A stretch of 64,000 nucleotides of DNA from assembly GCA_965116445.1 (NCBI GenBank), contig OZ220688.1:992001-1056000 (forward strand), read 5' to 3'. Below, in pieces: positions 20,874-30,045 of the stretch. Position 1 is the first letter of the stretch. Each line of letters starts with the position of its first letter. The notes beneath the pieces were generated by a model. It was not told the DNA's origin, searched no databases, and saw only the letters and a program-made list of their open reading frames with translations. The position numbers and the translations under genes were made by a program. The stretch is from Multivorans sp965116445. Lineage in GTDB: Bacteria > Acidobacteriota > Thermoanaerobaculia > Multivoradales > Multivoraceae.

Positions 20874-21673
20874 CTTCAGGACCCGCCAGCGCCCGGGCGG
20901 CAACCAGTTTGCTGCCGGCCTCCTGGCGGGTCGAGTTACCGGAGTTCGAGGGTCCGCTCGACCTGCTGCTTCGCCTCGTGCGGATCAACGAGATCGAGAT
21001 CACGGACATCCCGGTTGCGCTGATCTGCGATCAGTTCCACGAGTACCTTGGCCTGATGGATGAACTCGACCTCGACATCGCCGCCGAGTACATCTACGAG
21101 GCTGCGCTCCTGATTCAGCTCAAGGCCAGGATCCTGCTGCCGCTACCCGAACCCGAACCCGGGGCGGCGCCGGAAGACCCGCGCCGTGAGCTGATCGCGC
21201 GGTTGCTGGAGTATCAGCGGCTCAAGGAGGCCGCGCAGACCCTGGCCGAGGTCGACGACCTGCGCCACGGGCTCTGGACACGCGGCGGCACGGAGACCGT
21301 CGGCAGGGGCGACGACGAGGAGTTCGACCTGGGCGATCTTTCGCTGTTCGATCTGCTCCAGGTGCTGCGCGGTGTGCTGAAGCGCTATGACGAGGAGCAC
21401 CCCAGTCCGCTGATCTACCAGGGCGAGACCTTCACCGTCCGGGAGCAGATCGATCGGCTCCTGAGCCGCTTCGAGGGTGGGCGGTCGCTTGATCTGAAGG
21501 ATGACCTGTTCGCCCTGTCCAGTCGCGCGGAAGCGATCGCCTGTTTCCTGGCCGTGCTGGAGATGGCCCGTCTCAATCTGGTTCGCCTCCACGCATCGGA
21601 CGGCGGCTCGGTGTTCCTGTTCCGCACGACGCGCGCGCTGGATCCGATCTTGCTTGAGGATCTGGCCGGATGA
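20870..21673 (+). CDS. scpA: Segregation and condensation protein A
   Basis: ScpA is the kleisin that bridges SMC heads in the bacterial condensin. The N-terminal SMC-neck binding segment reads VELPEFEGPLDLLLRLVRINEIEITDIPVA in the family manner. The middle is acidic and helical, and the C-terminal winged helix ends in the region LAVLEMARLNLVRL. It is 267 residues long from the ATG at 20870, which overlaps the glycosyltransferase stop (ATGA). The first 20 residues are extra relative to typical ScpA. scpB follows with another 4-base overlap. Confidence 0.94.
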   Translation: MTSGPASARAATSLLPASWRVELPEFEGPLDLLLRLVRINEIEITDIPVALICDQFHEYLGLMDELDLDIAAEYIYEAALLIQLKARILLPLPEPEPGAAPEDPRRELIARLLEYQRLKEAAQTLAEVDDLRHGLWTRGGTETVGRGDDEEFDLGDLSLFDLLQVLRGVLKRYDEEHPSPLIYQGETFTVREQIDRLLSRFEGGRSLDLKDDLFALSSRAEAIACFLAVLEMARLNLVRLHASDGGSVFLFRTTRALDPILLEDLAG

Positions 21674-22287
21674 CCGACGCGGCCGAGATGGAGGCGGTGT
21701 TCGAGGCGCTGCTCTTTGCCAGCCCCGACCCGCAGCCGGAGGAGAAGCTCCTGGAGGTGTTCCCCGAACAGCATCGGGAACGCGCGATGGAGGCGCTTCA
21801 GGCGGTTCTCGACCGCTACCGGCCAGACGATACGGGCGGATCGCCGAACCGTGGCATCGTCCTGGACCGGGCCGGCGGCGGTTACCGCCTGGTGACCCGG
21901 TCCGACCTTCATCCCTACCTTCGCCGGTTCTTCGAGGTGGCGGGCCGTAGCAGGTTGTCCATGGCGGCGGTCGAGACCCTGGCGATCGTCGCGTACCGAC
22001 AGCCGGTCACGAGTCCGGAGATCCAGGAGCTGCGGAGCAGGAATTCCTCGGGCGTGTTGAAGACCCTCCTCGAGCGCCGGTTGATCCGCATCTCCGGCCG
22101 CAAGGAGGTGGTCGGGAGTCCGTTTCTGTACGCCACGACGCGCGACTTTCTGTTGCACTTCGGTCTGCGTTCGCTCTCGGAGCTACCGCCGCTCGAGGAG
22201 TTCGAAGAGACGTTCCTGGCCGCGGCCGAGGAGGAACCGTCCCCGGCCGCGATCGCCCTGGCGCCTGTGGAACCGGACGATGGCTGA
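21670..22287 (+). CDS. scpB: Segregation and condensation protein B
   Basis: ScpB dimers bind ScpA and regulate the SMC complex. The two winged-helix domains are visible. The first begins MEAVFEALLFASPDPQPEEKLLEVF. The second contains ETLAIVAYRQPVTSPEIQELR, which is diagnostic, followed by LLERRLIRISGRKEVVGSPFLYATT. It has 205 residues and overlaps scpA by four bases and rluB by eight. Confidence 0.94.
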   Translation: MTDAAEMEAVFEALLFASPDPQPEEKLLEVFPEQHRERAMEALQAVLDRYRPDDTGGSPNRGIVLDRAGGGYRLVTRSDLHPYLRRFFEVAGRSRLSMAAVETLAIVAYRQPVTSPEIQELRSRNSSGVLKTLLERRLIRISGRKEVVGSPFLYATTRDFLLHFGLRSLSELPPLEEFEETFLAAAEEEPSPAAIALAPVEPDDG

Positions 22288-23092
22288 GGAGCCCCGAGGA
22301 GAGCGGCTGCAGAAGATCCTCTCGCGGGCCGGCATCGCCTCGCGGCGTGGGTCCGAGGAGTTGATCCGGGCCGGACGGGTCACGATCGGCGATCGGATCG
22401 CGGTGCTGGGTGACCGCGTGGAGCAGCGTGGAAGGGCAACGGAGACGGTGTGCGTCGATGGCGAGCCGATCGTGCAGACTGCCGCGGCGCTCTACGTTCT
22501 GCTCAACAAGCCGGCTGGCCACGTGACGACCCGTAGTGACCCGGAAGGGCGGCCCACGGTGATGGACCTTCTCCCCGAGAGATGGCGCGGACGGCTCAAG
22601 CCCGTGGGGCGACTGGACTACCGCACCGAGGGCCTGCTGCTCTTCACCGACGACGGCGATCTCGCGAACCGGCTGACCCATCCCCGCTTCGGGTGCTCCA
22701 AGCGTTATCTCGTCAAGGTGCGGGGCTTCCCCGGCAAGGCGTCGCTCGAGCGACTCGGACGGGGCATGTTCATCGGCGGCCGGCGAACCAGACCGGTGAC
22801 GCCGCGTCCGGTGCGAACCCGCCGGGGCGGCAGGACCGCGCGGTCGTCGAGCTGGTGGTCGATGGAGCTGCGTGAAGGGAAGACCAGACAGATCAGGGAG
22901 ATGTTCTTCCGGGTCGGACACCCGGTGCAGCGACTGCGACGAGTCGCGATCGGCCGTCTCGAGGATGCCGGGTTGCGGCCCGGGAGCTGGCGCGAACTCT
23001 CGTCGGGTGAGGTGGCGACCCTGCGGGCCGGTTCGGGGCCGGGCTCGCGACCACGTTCGAGTGGCCACCGGCGGGGACCTCGGAGCCGGTGA
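22280..23092 (+). CDS. rluB: Pseudouridine synthase, RluB/RsuA family
   Basis: These enzymes isomerise uridine in rRNA. An N-terminal S4 domain (RLQKILSRAGIASRRGSEELIRAGRV) is followed by the catalytic domain with GRLDYRTEGLLLFTDDGDL, where the Asp is the nucleophile, and a late ELREGKTRQIREMF motif. The gene is usually found after scpAB, as here. It has 270 residues, and an Arg/Gly-rich stretch near residue 175 is likely a flexible insertion. The tail overlaps the cmk GTG by four bases. The exact 23S position modified is inferred from the RluB type. Confidence 0.92.
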   Translation: MAEEPRGERLQKILSRAGIASRRGSEELIRAGRVTIGDRIAVLGDRVEQRGRATETVCVDGEPIVQTAAALYVLLNKPAGHVTTRSDPEGRPTVMDLLPERWRGRLKPVGRLDYRTEGLLLFTDDGDLANRLTHPRFGCSKRYLVKVRGFPGKASLERLGRGMFIGGRRTRPVTPRPVRTRRGGRTARSSSWWSMELREGKTRQIREMFFRVGHPVQRLRRVAIGRLEDAGLRPGSWRELSSGEVATLRAGSGPGSRPRSSGHRRGPRSR

Positions 23093-23763
23093 CGGTCATC
23101 GCCATCGACGGCCCGGCTGGGGTCGGCAAGAGCACCGTGGCCCGCAGGGTTGCCGCGGAACTTGGCGTTCCCTATCTCGACACGGGAGCCATGTACCGGG
23201 CCGTGGCGTGGAAGGCGTTGGAGGACGGTCTGGATCCGGCCGACGAGTCGGCGATGGAGGAGTTGATCGGCAGGATCAGGTTCGAGTTGCGCATCCGGGA
23301 AGCTGAAGCGGATGCGGTTGTCGACGGTTTCGCTCCCGGAGCGTCGCTTCGTACCCCCCGGGTCGACGCGGCGACCTCCCGGGTCGCGGTCCACCCCCGG
23401 GTGCGTTCCTGGCTGGTGGCGAGGCAACGGGAGTTCGCGGCCAGGGAAGGCGCGGTGGTCGAGGGTCGCGATATCGGCACGGTCGTGTTTCCTCGGGCGA
23501 GGCACAAGTTCTACCTCGACGCGCCGCTCGAAGTCCGGACCGAACGGCGCCTGCGGCAACTGGGCGGTCTGGATGCCGATGACCGCGAGAGCCTGAGGCG
23601 GCAGATTCAGGCCCGGGACGAGCGCGACCGCAAGCGCAGCGCCTCGCCGCTACGGCACGATGCGAGCTACGAGATGATCGACACCTCGACCGGGGCGGCC
23701 GATCAGATCGCGGCCCGGATTCTCGCGTCGGTCCGCGCGGCGGTTGCAGCGGCTGAACGATGA
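23089..23763 (+). CDS. cmk: Cytidylate kinase
   Basis: Cmk phosphorylates CMP and dCMP. The P-loop is IAIDGPAGVGKSTVARRVA, followed by the substrate-binding YLDTGAMYRAVAW. VVEGRDIGTVVFP and DASYEMIDTS complete the family pattern. It is 224 residues from the GTG at 23089, overlapping both rluB and the kinase gene that follows (ATGA). Confidence 0.96.
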   Translation: MTVIAIDGPAGVGKSTVARRVAAELGVPYLDTGAMYRAVAWKALEDGLDPADESAMEELIGRIRFELRIREAEADAVVDGFAPGASLRTPRVDAATSRVAVHPRVRSWLVARQREFAAREGAVVEGRDIGTVVFPRARHKFYLDAPLEVRTERRLRQLGGLDADDRESLRRQIQARDERDRKRSASPLRHDASYEMIDTSTGAADQIAARILASVRAAVAAAER

Positions 23764-26700
23764 CGACCTCCGGGGCGGAGCGCGGCTGGGGGACGGTCGA
23801 GCTTCGCGTGATCTTCGGCCTGTTCGTTCTGGCCGCGATTCTGCTGGCGGTCGAGCGTTGGCCGCGGGCCGACGGGTCACCGCTTCCGAGTCAACGGCAG
23901 ATGGCCGCGATGGAGGCTGCTTACCAGGATCTGCTCCTGGAGCTGCTTGCGGGCGCTGAACGGGCGGCTGACGGTGTCCGCCGGACCGGGACGCTCCCGC
24001 TCGAATCGGCATTGTCCAGGCAAAGGGTCTTCGAGGAGCTGGATCGGGCCAGTCACGAGGGCGACCGCACTCTCGTGCTGGTTGATCCTGACGGCCTCGT
24101 GCAGGCGTGGGGCGGCTCAGGGCTGAGGCACGATCTGCCTCTTGATCGCCTGCTTCCCGGCGGCGTCAACCAGACGGCCGGCTTCACCGCAGTCTCGCTC
24201 TACGCGGCCGTCGACATGAGCACGGGTGAGGGCGGGTGGAGACTGGTCGTCGGCAACAGCTTTCCCACCGACGCGTTGCCGATCCCGACGCCGTTCGGAC
24301 TGCGGCGTTACGGTGTCCGGTGGTCCGTTCGGGACTACTCGGCGGAGCCCATGGCGCCGGCCCTGGAGGCAATCGGAATTCGGGAACTCGCTCCCCCCGA
24401 AGGCGTTCCGGCACCGTGGCTGAGGCTCCGATTCGAACCGGCGTCGGAACGGCAACGAGGAGTCGCGGGCTGGCTCGCGCTGGTGGCCGTCAGCCTGGGA
24501 GTTGGTCTGTCGCTGGCCTGGGTCTTTCGCCGTTGGAGCGGTGGAACGCGGAAGCGGCCCGGGCGCGCCGCGGCGGCCGTCGGCCTGGCGGGAGTCGCGT
24601 CGGCAGTGGGCTACGGCCTCTATCGTTGGCAGATCGAGGCTGCGGACGCGGCGGGGGCGCCGCCCGATCTCGGAGGTTCGTTCGGAGGGCCGATCGGTCA
24701 CTGGGCGGCCCTGCTGGCGGCCTGGGTCTTGCTCGCCGGAACCGGGCTGTGGGCCACTGGTTGGCGGGATGGCCGGGACTGGATGCATCTTCTGTTGATC
24801 GCTACCGCGGCGGCCCTGGGCGTGGGCCTGCTTGCCGAGATCACTCATCGGCCCGCGGTCCGTGCGCTGCTCCTGGAGAGTGCTCGAGGCGGTCTCGACG
24901 CTCCCGCGCCCGAGGACGTCGCATCGCTGGCGGAGGCAACGCGTTCCTTCGTCGCGTCGAGCGACCTGAGGGAACTGGCTCTCGGCGATCCGAACGAACT
25001 CGACGATCACCAGGATCTGGCGCTGGAGCTCTGGCGCCGGTCGCCTCTCGCCGTTTCCGAGCTGTACTCGGCTCTCGTCGTGATTCGGGAGAACGGGGTT
25101 TCGTCGACATTCTCGTACGGCCTGCCGGTTGAGACGGCGACCGGGGACCTGGCGGTCGACAGCGCCCGTTGGCCGCGAAGCGAGCTGCCAGTCTGGCAGC
25201 AGCGGCGCGGCGCGTCGGACGAGGTCACGGTGGTTTCCGCGGGACAGGGCTGGGGGTCGGTCCGCTTCTGGACGGAAGCGTTCCCGCGCCTCGACGTCTG
25301 GGGCGGCGTCACCTCGGGAGCTGGCGCCGAACTCGAGTTGCGTCTGCTCCGGGGTGGCCCGGGCCGGAGCGGTGTGAGTCCGCCGGCACAGGCGCTCCTC
25401 GCCTATGTCGACGGTGCAGGCCGACCGCTCGTCTCGCGGTGGCAGGAGGACTGGCTGTTGCCGGCGCCCTCCGAAGCCGTGGATCCGAGTCGGACCCTCC
25501 GCGTGGAGACACCGGCGGGACCCGCCCTGGCCTGGTTCAGCCCCACCGGCCTCGAAGGGCTATGGGTTGTCGCGCTGCTGCCCGAGCAGTCCGTGGCGGA
25601 GAGCCTGTGGCGGATCGCCACGGTCGCTGCGCGGCTCGTGCTGGCAGTATCCGCGGCGGCCCTCGCGGTTCTCGTGATCAGCCTGCCGGCGGCGACGTTG
25701 CGGGAGACCCTTCTGCCCGACGTCCGTCGTTACTCGGTTCGGCTCACCGCCGTGCTGGCCCTGATTGCGATCGTGCCGCTGACGCTGCTCAACGTGTTGC
25801 TCTTCCGCAACCTGGCGGCCCGAATCCAGGCGGAGCAGGAGGTGGCCGGTCGCACTGCCCTGGTGTCGCTCGAGTACGTCCTGACGGACTTTCTCCTCGG
25901 CCTGGAGGCGGGGTTCTCGATGGACGCCCAACTGGACGACGAACTCCTGGCCTGGCTCGCCGAGGTCGTGGGGCACGAAGTGAACCTGTACTGGCGAGGC
26001 AGCGTCTACGCGTCGAGCAAGCCGGACCTCTTCACCGCCGGGCTGATGCCCAAGCGCATTCCCGGCAACGTCTACAGCAGACTGGCCCTGTTAGGGCACC
26101 CGACAGCCGCCCGCGTCCAGACGGCCGGTCGGGGCGCCTCCTACCTGGAGTTGTACACGCCCGTCTCCCTGGGAGAAGAGCGCCCGGGGGAATCGGGGCT
26201 CTTCGTTTCGGTACCGCTGCTGGCGCAGCAGGAAGCGGCCACCCGGGAACTCGCCACCCTGAGGCGGCAGGCCCTGGTCATCACGATGGCCCTGGTCCTG
26301 TTGCTCGTCACCGTCGGTGCGCGTCTCGCCCGGGGCTTCACCCGGCCGCTGATGCAGATGATCGATGGTGCAGGCCGAATTGCCGGCGGCGCATCCTCGC
26401 TCGGCTTCGAGCCGCAGGAGACGGAACTGAAGACGCTGGGCACCGCGATCGACGGCATGGCGGCCCGCATCGCTTCGAACCGGGCCCGGGAAGAGGAGGC
26501 ACAACGACTCGAGGCCTGGGCCGAGATGGCGCGGCTGATTGCCCACGAAGTCAAGAACCCTCTGACCCCGATCCGCCTCTCGACCGAGCATCTGCGGCAG
26601 GTGTGGCGGGATGCCCCGGAGCGGCTGGAGGAGATCTTCGAGCGCTGCACGGACAACATCCTCGTGCAGGTCGACGAACTGGCCCGCACGGCGGGTGAGT

Positions 26701-27218
26701 TTTCGACCTACAGCAGGATTCCGCTGGCCCAGCCGGAGCCCGGGAGTTTGGCGGCCGCGGTCCTGGAAGTCGTCGACGGCTACCGGCGTCCGCCCCCGGA
26801 CGGTGTCGACGTCGTGTTCCAGTCGGAATCGGACGAGGGGGCGGTGCAGATTGCCTTCGACCGGCGCCTCGTGCAGCGAGCCGTCCGCAACCTGCTGGAG
26901 AACGCCCTCGGCGCGAGCGAGGGGGGCGGCGAGGTCCGTGTCACCGTGGCGCCGGTCGGCGACGACGGTACGCTAGCCGTGACCGTCGTCGACAGGGGGC
27001 CGGGTGTCCCGGATCCCGACCTGGAACGCATTTTCGAGCCCTACTTTTCAACTTCGAGCGGCGGCACGGGTTTGGGCCTCCCGATCGCGCGGCGCATCGT
27101 GGAGGAACACGGCGGCACGATTGCAGCCTCCAGGAGGCCGGGTGGGGGACTGTCCGTACGGATCGTCCTGCCGGCCGGTCAGGCGTCCGGCGGCTCGCCG
27201 GACGATGGCTCCAACTGA
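23760..27218 (+). CDS. Large membrane sensor histidine kinase, NtrY-like
   Basis: At 1152 residues this is an unusually large sensor. One membrane segment lies at about 15-32. A long probably extracytoplasmic region follows, then a multi-pass block from about 240 to 370, a second sensor region, and another membrane segment near 620-650. A HAMP-like region precedes the HisKA motif LIAHEVKNPLTPIRLSTEHLR, whose phosphorylated His is residue 929. The ATPase domain has NLLENAL, DRGPGVPD and GGTGLGLPIARRIVEEHGG. The HEVKNPLTPI block is typical of NtrY-type kinases. It is coupled to cmk by an ATGA overlap. No response regulator is nearby, so the partner and stimulus are unknown. Confidence 0.85.
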   Translation: MTTSGAERGWGTVELRVIFGLFVLAAILLAVERWPRADGSPLPSQRQMAAMEAAYQDLLLELLAGAERAADGVRRTGTLPLESALSRQRVFEELDRASHEGDRTLVLVDPDGLVQAWGGSGLRHDLPLDRLLPGGVNQTAGFTAVSLYAAVDMSTGEGGWRLVVGNSFPTDALPIPTPFGLRRYGVRWSVRDYSAEPMAPALEAIGIRELAPPEGVPAPWLRLRFEPASERQRGVAGWLALVAVSLGVGLSLAWVFRRWSGGTRKRPGRAAAAVGLAGVASAVGYGLYRWQIEAADAAGAPPDLGGSFGGPIGHWAALLAAWVLLAGTGLWATGWRDGRDWMHLLLIATAAALGVGLLAEITHRPAVRALLLESARGGLDAPAPEDVASLAEATRSFVASSDLRELALGDPNELDDHQDLALELWRRSPLAVSELYSALVVIRENGVSSTFSYGLPVETATGDLAVDSARWPRSELPVWQQRRGASDEVTVVSAGQGWGSVRFWTEAFPRLDVWGGVTSGAGAELELRLLRGGPGRSGVSPPAQALLAYVDGAGRPLVSRWQEDWLLPAPSEAVDPSRTLRVETPAGPALAWFSPTGLEGLWVVALLPEQSVAESLWRIATVAARLVLAVSAAALAVLVISLPAATLRETLLPDVRRYSVRLTAVLALIAIVPLTLLNVLLFRNLAARIQAEQEVAGRTALVSLEYVLTDFLLGLEAGFSMDAQLDDELLAWLAEVVGHEVNLYWRGSVYASSKPDLFTAGLMPKRIPGNVYSRLALLGHPTAARVQTAGRGASYLELYTPVSLGEERPGESGLFVSVPLLAQQEAATRELATLRRQALVITMALVLLLVTVGARLARGFTRPLMQMIDGAGRIAGGASSLGFEPQETELKTLGTAIDGMAARIASNRAREEEAQRLEAWAEMARLIAHEVKNPLTPIRLSTEHLRQVWRDAPERLEEIFERCTDNILVQVDELARTAGEFSTYSRIPLAQPEPGSLAAAVLEVVDGYRRPPPDGVDVVFQSESDEGAVQIAFDRRLVQRAVRNLLENALGASEGGGEVRVTVAPVGDDGTLAVTVVDRGPGVPDPDLERIFEPYFSTSSGGTGLGLPIARRIVEEHGGTIAASRRPGGGLSVRIVLPAGQASGGSPDDGSN

Positions 27219-28768
27219 ATCGTCTGCGTGGGGAAGGCGATCCGGACACCCAGGCGGTCGGCGAGGCGCAGAATGTCCAGCGCCAGGTTGTGGCGGAGGC
27301 GCAACTCGGTGCTCCAGTCCGGCGCCAGAAAGAAGACGTAGAGCATGATCTCGAGCGCGTGGGGACCGAACTCGTTCAGGTGGATCTCGAACGCGTCCTT
27401 CCGCATCGACTCGTTGTCGCGCACGAGCTGCCGGATGCCTTCGCAGAACGCATCGACGCTGGCCGGCGGCGTGTCGTACGTGATCTGGACACGGGTGCTC
27501 CAGCGGCGGAACTGTCGGGCGCCGTAGTTGTCGACCGAGGCGTCGATCAGGCGGGCGTTGGGCAGGGTGATCAAGGAGGCGTAGAAGGTGCGGACCCGGG
27601 TACTCCGGAAGCCGACATCTTCGACTACACCTTCGACATCGCCGATCTTGATCCAGTCGCCGACCCGGAAGGGGCGGTCCAGCAGCACCGTGATCGAACC
27701 GAAGAGGTTCTTCAGCAGGTCCTGGGCCGCGAGCGCCACCGCCAATCCGCTCAGGCCCAGGCCGGCGAGCAGCGCGGTGACATCCCCGCCCAGGCGGGCG
27801 ATCAGAAAGACGGCGCCGAAGATGCCGACAGCCAGCTTCAGGGTCTTCGTGACGAACGGAACCAACTGGTCCTGGAACCGGTTCTCACTCTTGGCGGCGC
27901 GGGCTCGCAGCGCCGTCCCCAGGAGGTCGATCTGGGCGAAAGCGGTGCGGCCCAGCGCCAGCAGCAGGAGAACGAGGAGGGTCGTATCGAGCCAGGCGTC
28001 GACCTGCGGGGGCAGGCCGAGCCACTGGATTCCGAGCCACCACGCGGCCGCCATGCCCAGCAGTCCGGTGGGGCGAAGAATGCGGCGGGCGCCCGGCAGG
28101 TCAAGGTTGTCGTAGCGTCCGCTCAGGGGCTTCGCGAGCAATCCGTAAGAGATCCAGACGACGATCCGGTCGATGAGGAGGCCGAGCAGGAGGAGGATCG
28201 GCAGCGCCAGCCACTGCCAGGGGTAGAGAATGAAGCCGCCGCTGCGCAACGACTCAGGAACTCGGTCCCGGAGCCAGATCGCCGCGGTGACCGGTGCTTC
28301 CTCGACGCCTTCGACCACCGTACGCTCGCTTGTTTCCTGGTACAGGGCGGTGATCGCGGCGACGGTCGACCGATCGAACAGCCAGCGGCCGTCGCTGTCG
28401 GGGGCCAGGACGATGGGCACCGAGAGTTCGTCGCTGAACACCCACTGTTCCAGCTCGCTGTCGTCCGGAATGGCGTCGAACTCCACGAGCTCCAGTCGGT
28501 CGATCACGTGCTTCAGTTCGTTCGCCAGGTTCCGGCCCTGGCGCGCGCGGACGGGGAAGGGAAGGTCGCCGAGGTCGAGGCAGGACGCGGCGGCATCCAG
28601 ATCCGGCCGGCCGCCGTCGGTCGCGAACGCTTCGAGGAAGACGCGCATCGTCTCCCGAGGACTTGTCAGCGAGGTGTCGGCGGCCGGCTGCGCGAAGGCG
28701 AACCAGGCGGCCGCGAGCAGAGCGCCGACGGCGAGCAGGGAGATCCTGCGAAGGAAGGACGCGTGCAC
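27179..28768 (-). CDS. MscS-family mechanosensitive channel
   Basis: MscS channels release solutes under membrane tension. A signal-like N-terminus (LLAVGALLAAAWFAFA) leads into a periplasmic domain of about 170 residues, then several membrane helices. The pore-lining helix region is GGDVTALLAGLGLSGLAVALAAQDLLKNLFG. The beta domain includes DRPFRVGDWIKIGDVEGVVEDVGFRSTRVRTF, as in YnaI/YbdG-type channels. A TTG at 28786 extends the frame. The GTG at 28768 preceded by GAAGAG gives a better signal segment and is used here. Its 3' end overlaps the kinase gene by 40 bases in convergent orientation. Confidence 0.9.
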   Translation of the reverse strand: MHASFLRRISLLAVGALLAAAWFAFAQPAADTSLTSPRETMRVFLEAFATDGGRPDLDAAASCLDLGDLPFPVRARQGRNLANELKHVIDRLELVEFDAIPDDSELEQWVFSDELSVPIVLAPDSDGRWLFDRSTVAAITALYQETSERTVVEGVEEAPVTAAIWLRDRVPESLRSGGFILYPWQWLALPILLLLGLLIDRIVVWISYGLLAKPLSGRYDNLDLPGARRILRPTGLLGMAAAWWLGIQWLGLPPQVDAWLDTTLLVLLLLALGRTAFAQIDLLGTALRARAAKSENRFQDQLVPFVTKTLKLAVGIFGAVFLIARLGGDVTALLAGLGLSGLAVALAAQDLLKNLFGSITVLLDRPFRVGDWIKIGDVEGVVEDVGFRSTRVRTFYASLITLPNARLIDASVDNYGARQFRRWSTRVQITYDTPPASVDAFCEGIRQLVRDNESMRKDAFEIHLNEFGPHALEIMLYVFFLAPDWSTELRLRHNLALDILRLADRLGVRIAFPTQTIQLEPSSGEPPDA

Positions 28769-28849
28769 GGGGCGCCACTCTTCCAACCCGGGGAGGAACG
28801 GTCAAGGGGAGCCCGATTCGAGTCGGACGCTGCTGCTAGCGTGGCCCGG

Positions 28850-29683
28850 ATGCGGGATGGCTGTCTGGCTCTGGCCCTGAGCCTCTCTTGGGCGGTCGGG
28901 TGTTCACCTGCCGGATCCGGCGGTTCGATGCCGGAGGGGACCGGCGCGCAGCCTTCGCGGCCGCCCGAGCTGTGGCGGGTCGAAGTGCTGGACCGGCGTC
29001 CGCACGATCTCGAGGCCTACACGCAGGGTCTGCTCTGGCGTGAGGGAGTGGTCTATGAGAGCACCGGCTCGTACGGCTCTTCCAGCATGCGGGCGTGGCG
29101 CTGGAGCGACGGCGAAGAACTTGCGCGGGTGGACCTGGACCGGCGACTGTTCGGAGAAGGCATCGCCATCCTGCCGGGTGCCGAGGAGCGGTTGGTTCAG
29201 CTCACCTGGCGGCGGGGCGAGGCATTGGTCTGGTCGCTCGACCCGCTGCGGGAGCGGAGGCGTGTTCGGTACTCGGGGGAGGGCTGGGGCCTGGCGTACA
29301 ACGGTTCCGACCTGATCATGAGTGACGGCACGCCGGTCCTGACTCTCCGTGATCCTCTTACGCTCGAGGTTCGCCGTCGGCTGCGGGTGACGAACCAGGG
29401 TATGCCGCTCCCCGACCTGAACGAGCTCGAGCTGGTCGGTGACCTTCTCTTCGCGAACCTCTATCGCAGCGACGAGATCGCCGTGATCGAACTGACCACT
29501 GGCACGGTGACCGCCATCGTCGACGCCTCAGGTCTGTTGACGGAGGAAGAGGCGGCCGCGGCCGATGTCCTGAACGGCATCGCCTACCGGCCCGGCCCGG
29601 GAACGTTCCTGCTGACCGGGAAGTACTGGCCGTGGGTGTTCGAGGTACGGATCGTGGGTTACGATCCCGACGCCCCACGATAG
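28850..29683 (+). CDS. Glutaminyl-peptide cyclotransferase-like lipoprotein
   Basis: The product resembles the plant-type glutamine cyclotransferase family (five-bladed propeller), which forms N-terminal pyroglutamate. Family-like stretches are RRPHDLEAYTQGLLW, VVYESTGSYGSSSMR, FGEGIAILPGAEERLVQLTWRRGEA and LNELELVGDLLFANLYRSDEIAVI. A short hydrophobic N-terminus ends in AVGC, which suggests a lipoprotein in the periplasm. It is 277 residues from the ATG at 28850. The frame is open far upstream but only as antisense of the channel gene. Its natural substrate is not known. Confidence 0.82.
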   Translation: MRDGCLALALSLSWAVGCSPAGSGGSMPEGTGAQPSRPPELWRVEVLDRRPHDLEAYTQGLLWREGVVYESTGSYGSSSMRAWRWSDGEELARVDLDRRLFGEGIAILPGAEERLVQLTWRRGEALVWSLDPLRERRRVRYSGEGWGLAYNGSDLIMSDGTPVLTLRDPLTLEVRRRLRVTNQGMPLPDLNELELVGDLLFANLYRSDEIAVIELTTGTVTAIVDASGLLTEEEAAAADVLNGIAYRPGPGTFLLTGKYWPWVFEVRIVGYDPDAPR

Positions 29684-29730
29684 GCGGTCATGCCCGCACC
29701 CGGGAGCCGTCCACCACGGAGTTGAGACGA

Positions 29731-30045
29731 ATGAGCGACCGCATCTGGTACCTGGCCACCTCCGGCAAGCAGGAGGGGCCCTTTCTGGCTGAAGAGATCG
29801 CGGAGAAGATCCGTGCCGGCGCCGTATCCCGCAGCGCGCACGTGTATCGGGAAGGCCTGGGCAACTGGGCCCCCGTGGTCAGCGAGCCCCGGTTCGCTTC
29901 CGCCTTCGGGAGTTCGATCCCGCGGCCGCCCGGGGGCGTGGCGGACGAGATCGACTACGTGATCGTGGGCGAGGAGATGCAGTTCGTCGAGATCACCCTC
30001 GATCCCGGCGAGGCCTGCGTCGCAGAGGCCGGCTCGTTCATGTAA
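29731..30045 (+). CDS. N-terminal part of the split gene: GYF_2 domain and first AIM24 strands
   Basis: This part has 104 residues. The GYF_2-like domain spans about residues 4-55, a proline linker follows, and then the first AIM24 strands (DEIDYVIVGEEMQFVEITLDPG). On its own it would contain only a fragment of the AIM24 fold. The ATG at 29731 follows a GTTGAGACGA segment that may serve as a weak ribosome-binding site. Confidence 0.6.
   Translation: MSDRIWYLATSGKQEGPFLAEEIAEKIRAGAVSRSAHVYREGLGNWAPVVSEPRFASAFGSSIPRPPGGVADEIDYVIVGEEMQFVEITLDPGEACVAEAGSFM

Noticed and set aside
27290..28849. Upstream extension of the glutamine cyclotransferase frame
   Set aside because: It is antisense to the MscS channel gene. 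The lipoprotein signal fixes the start near 28850.
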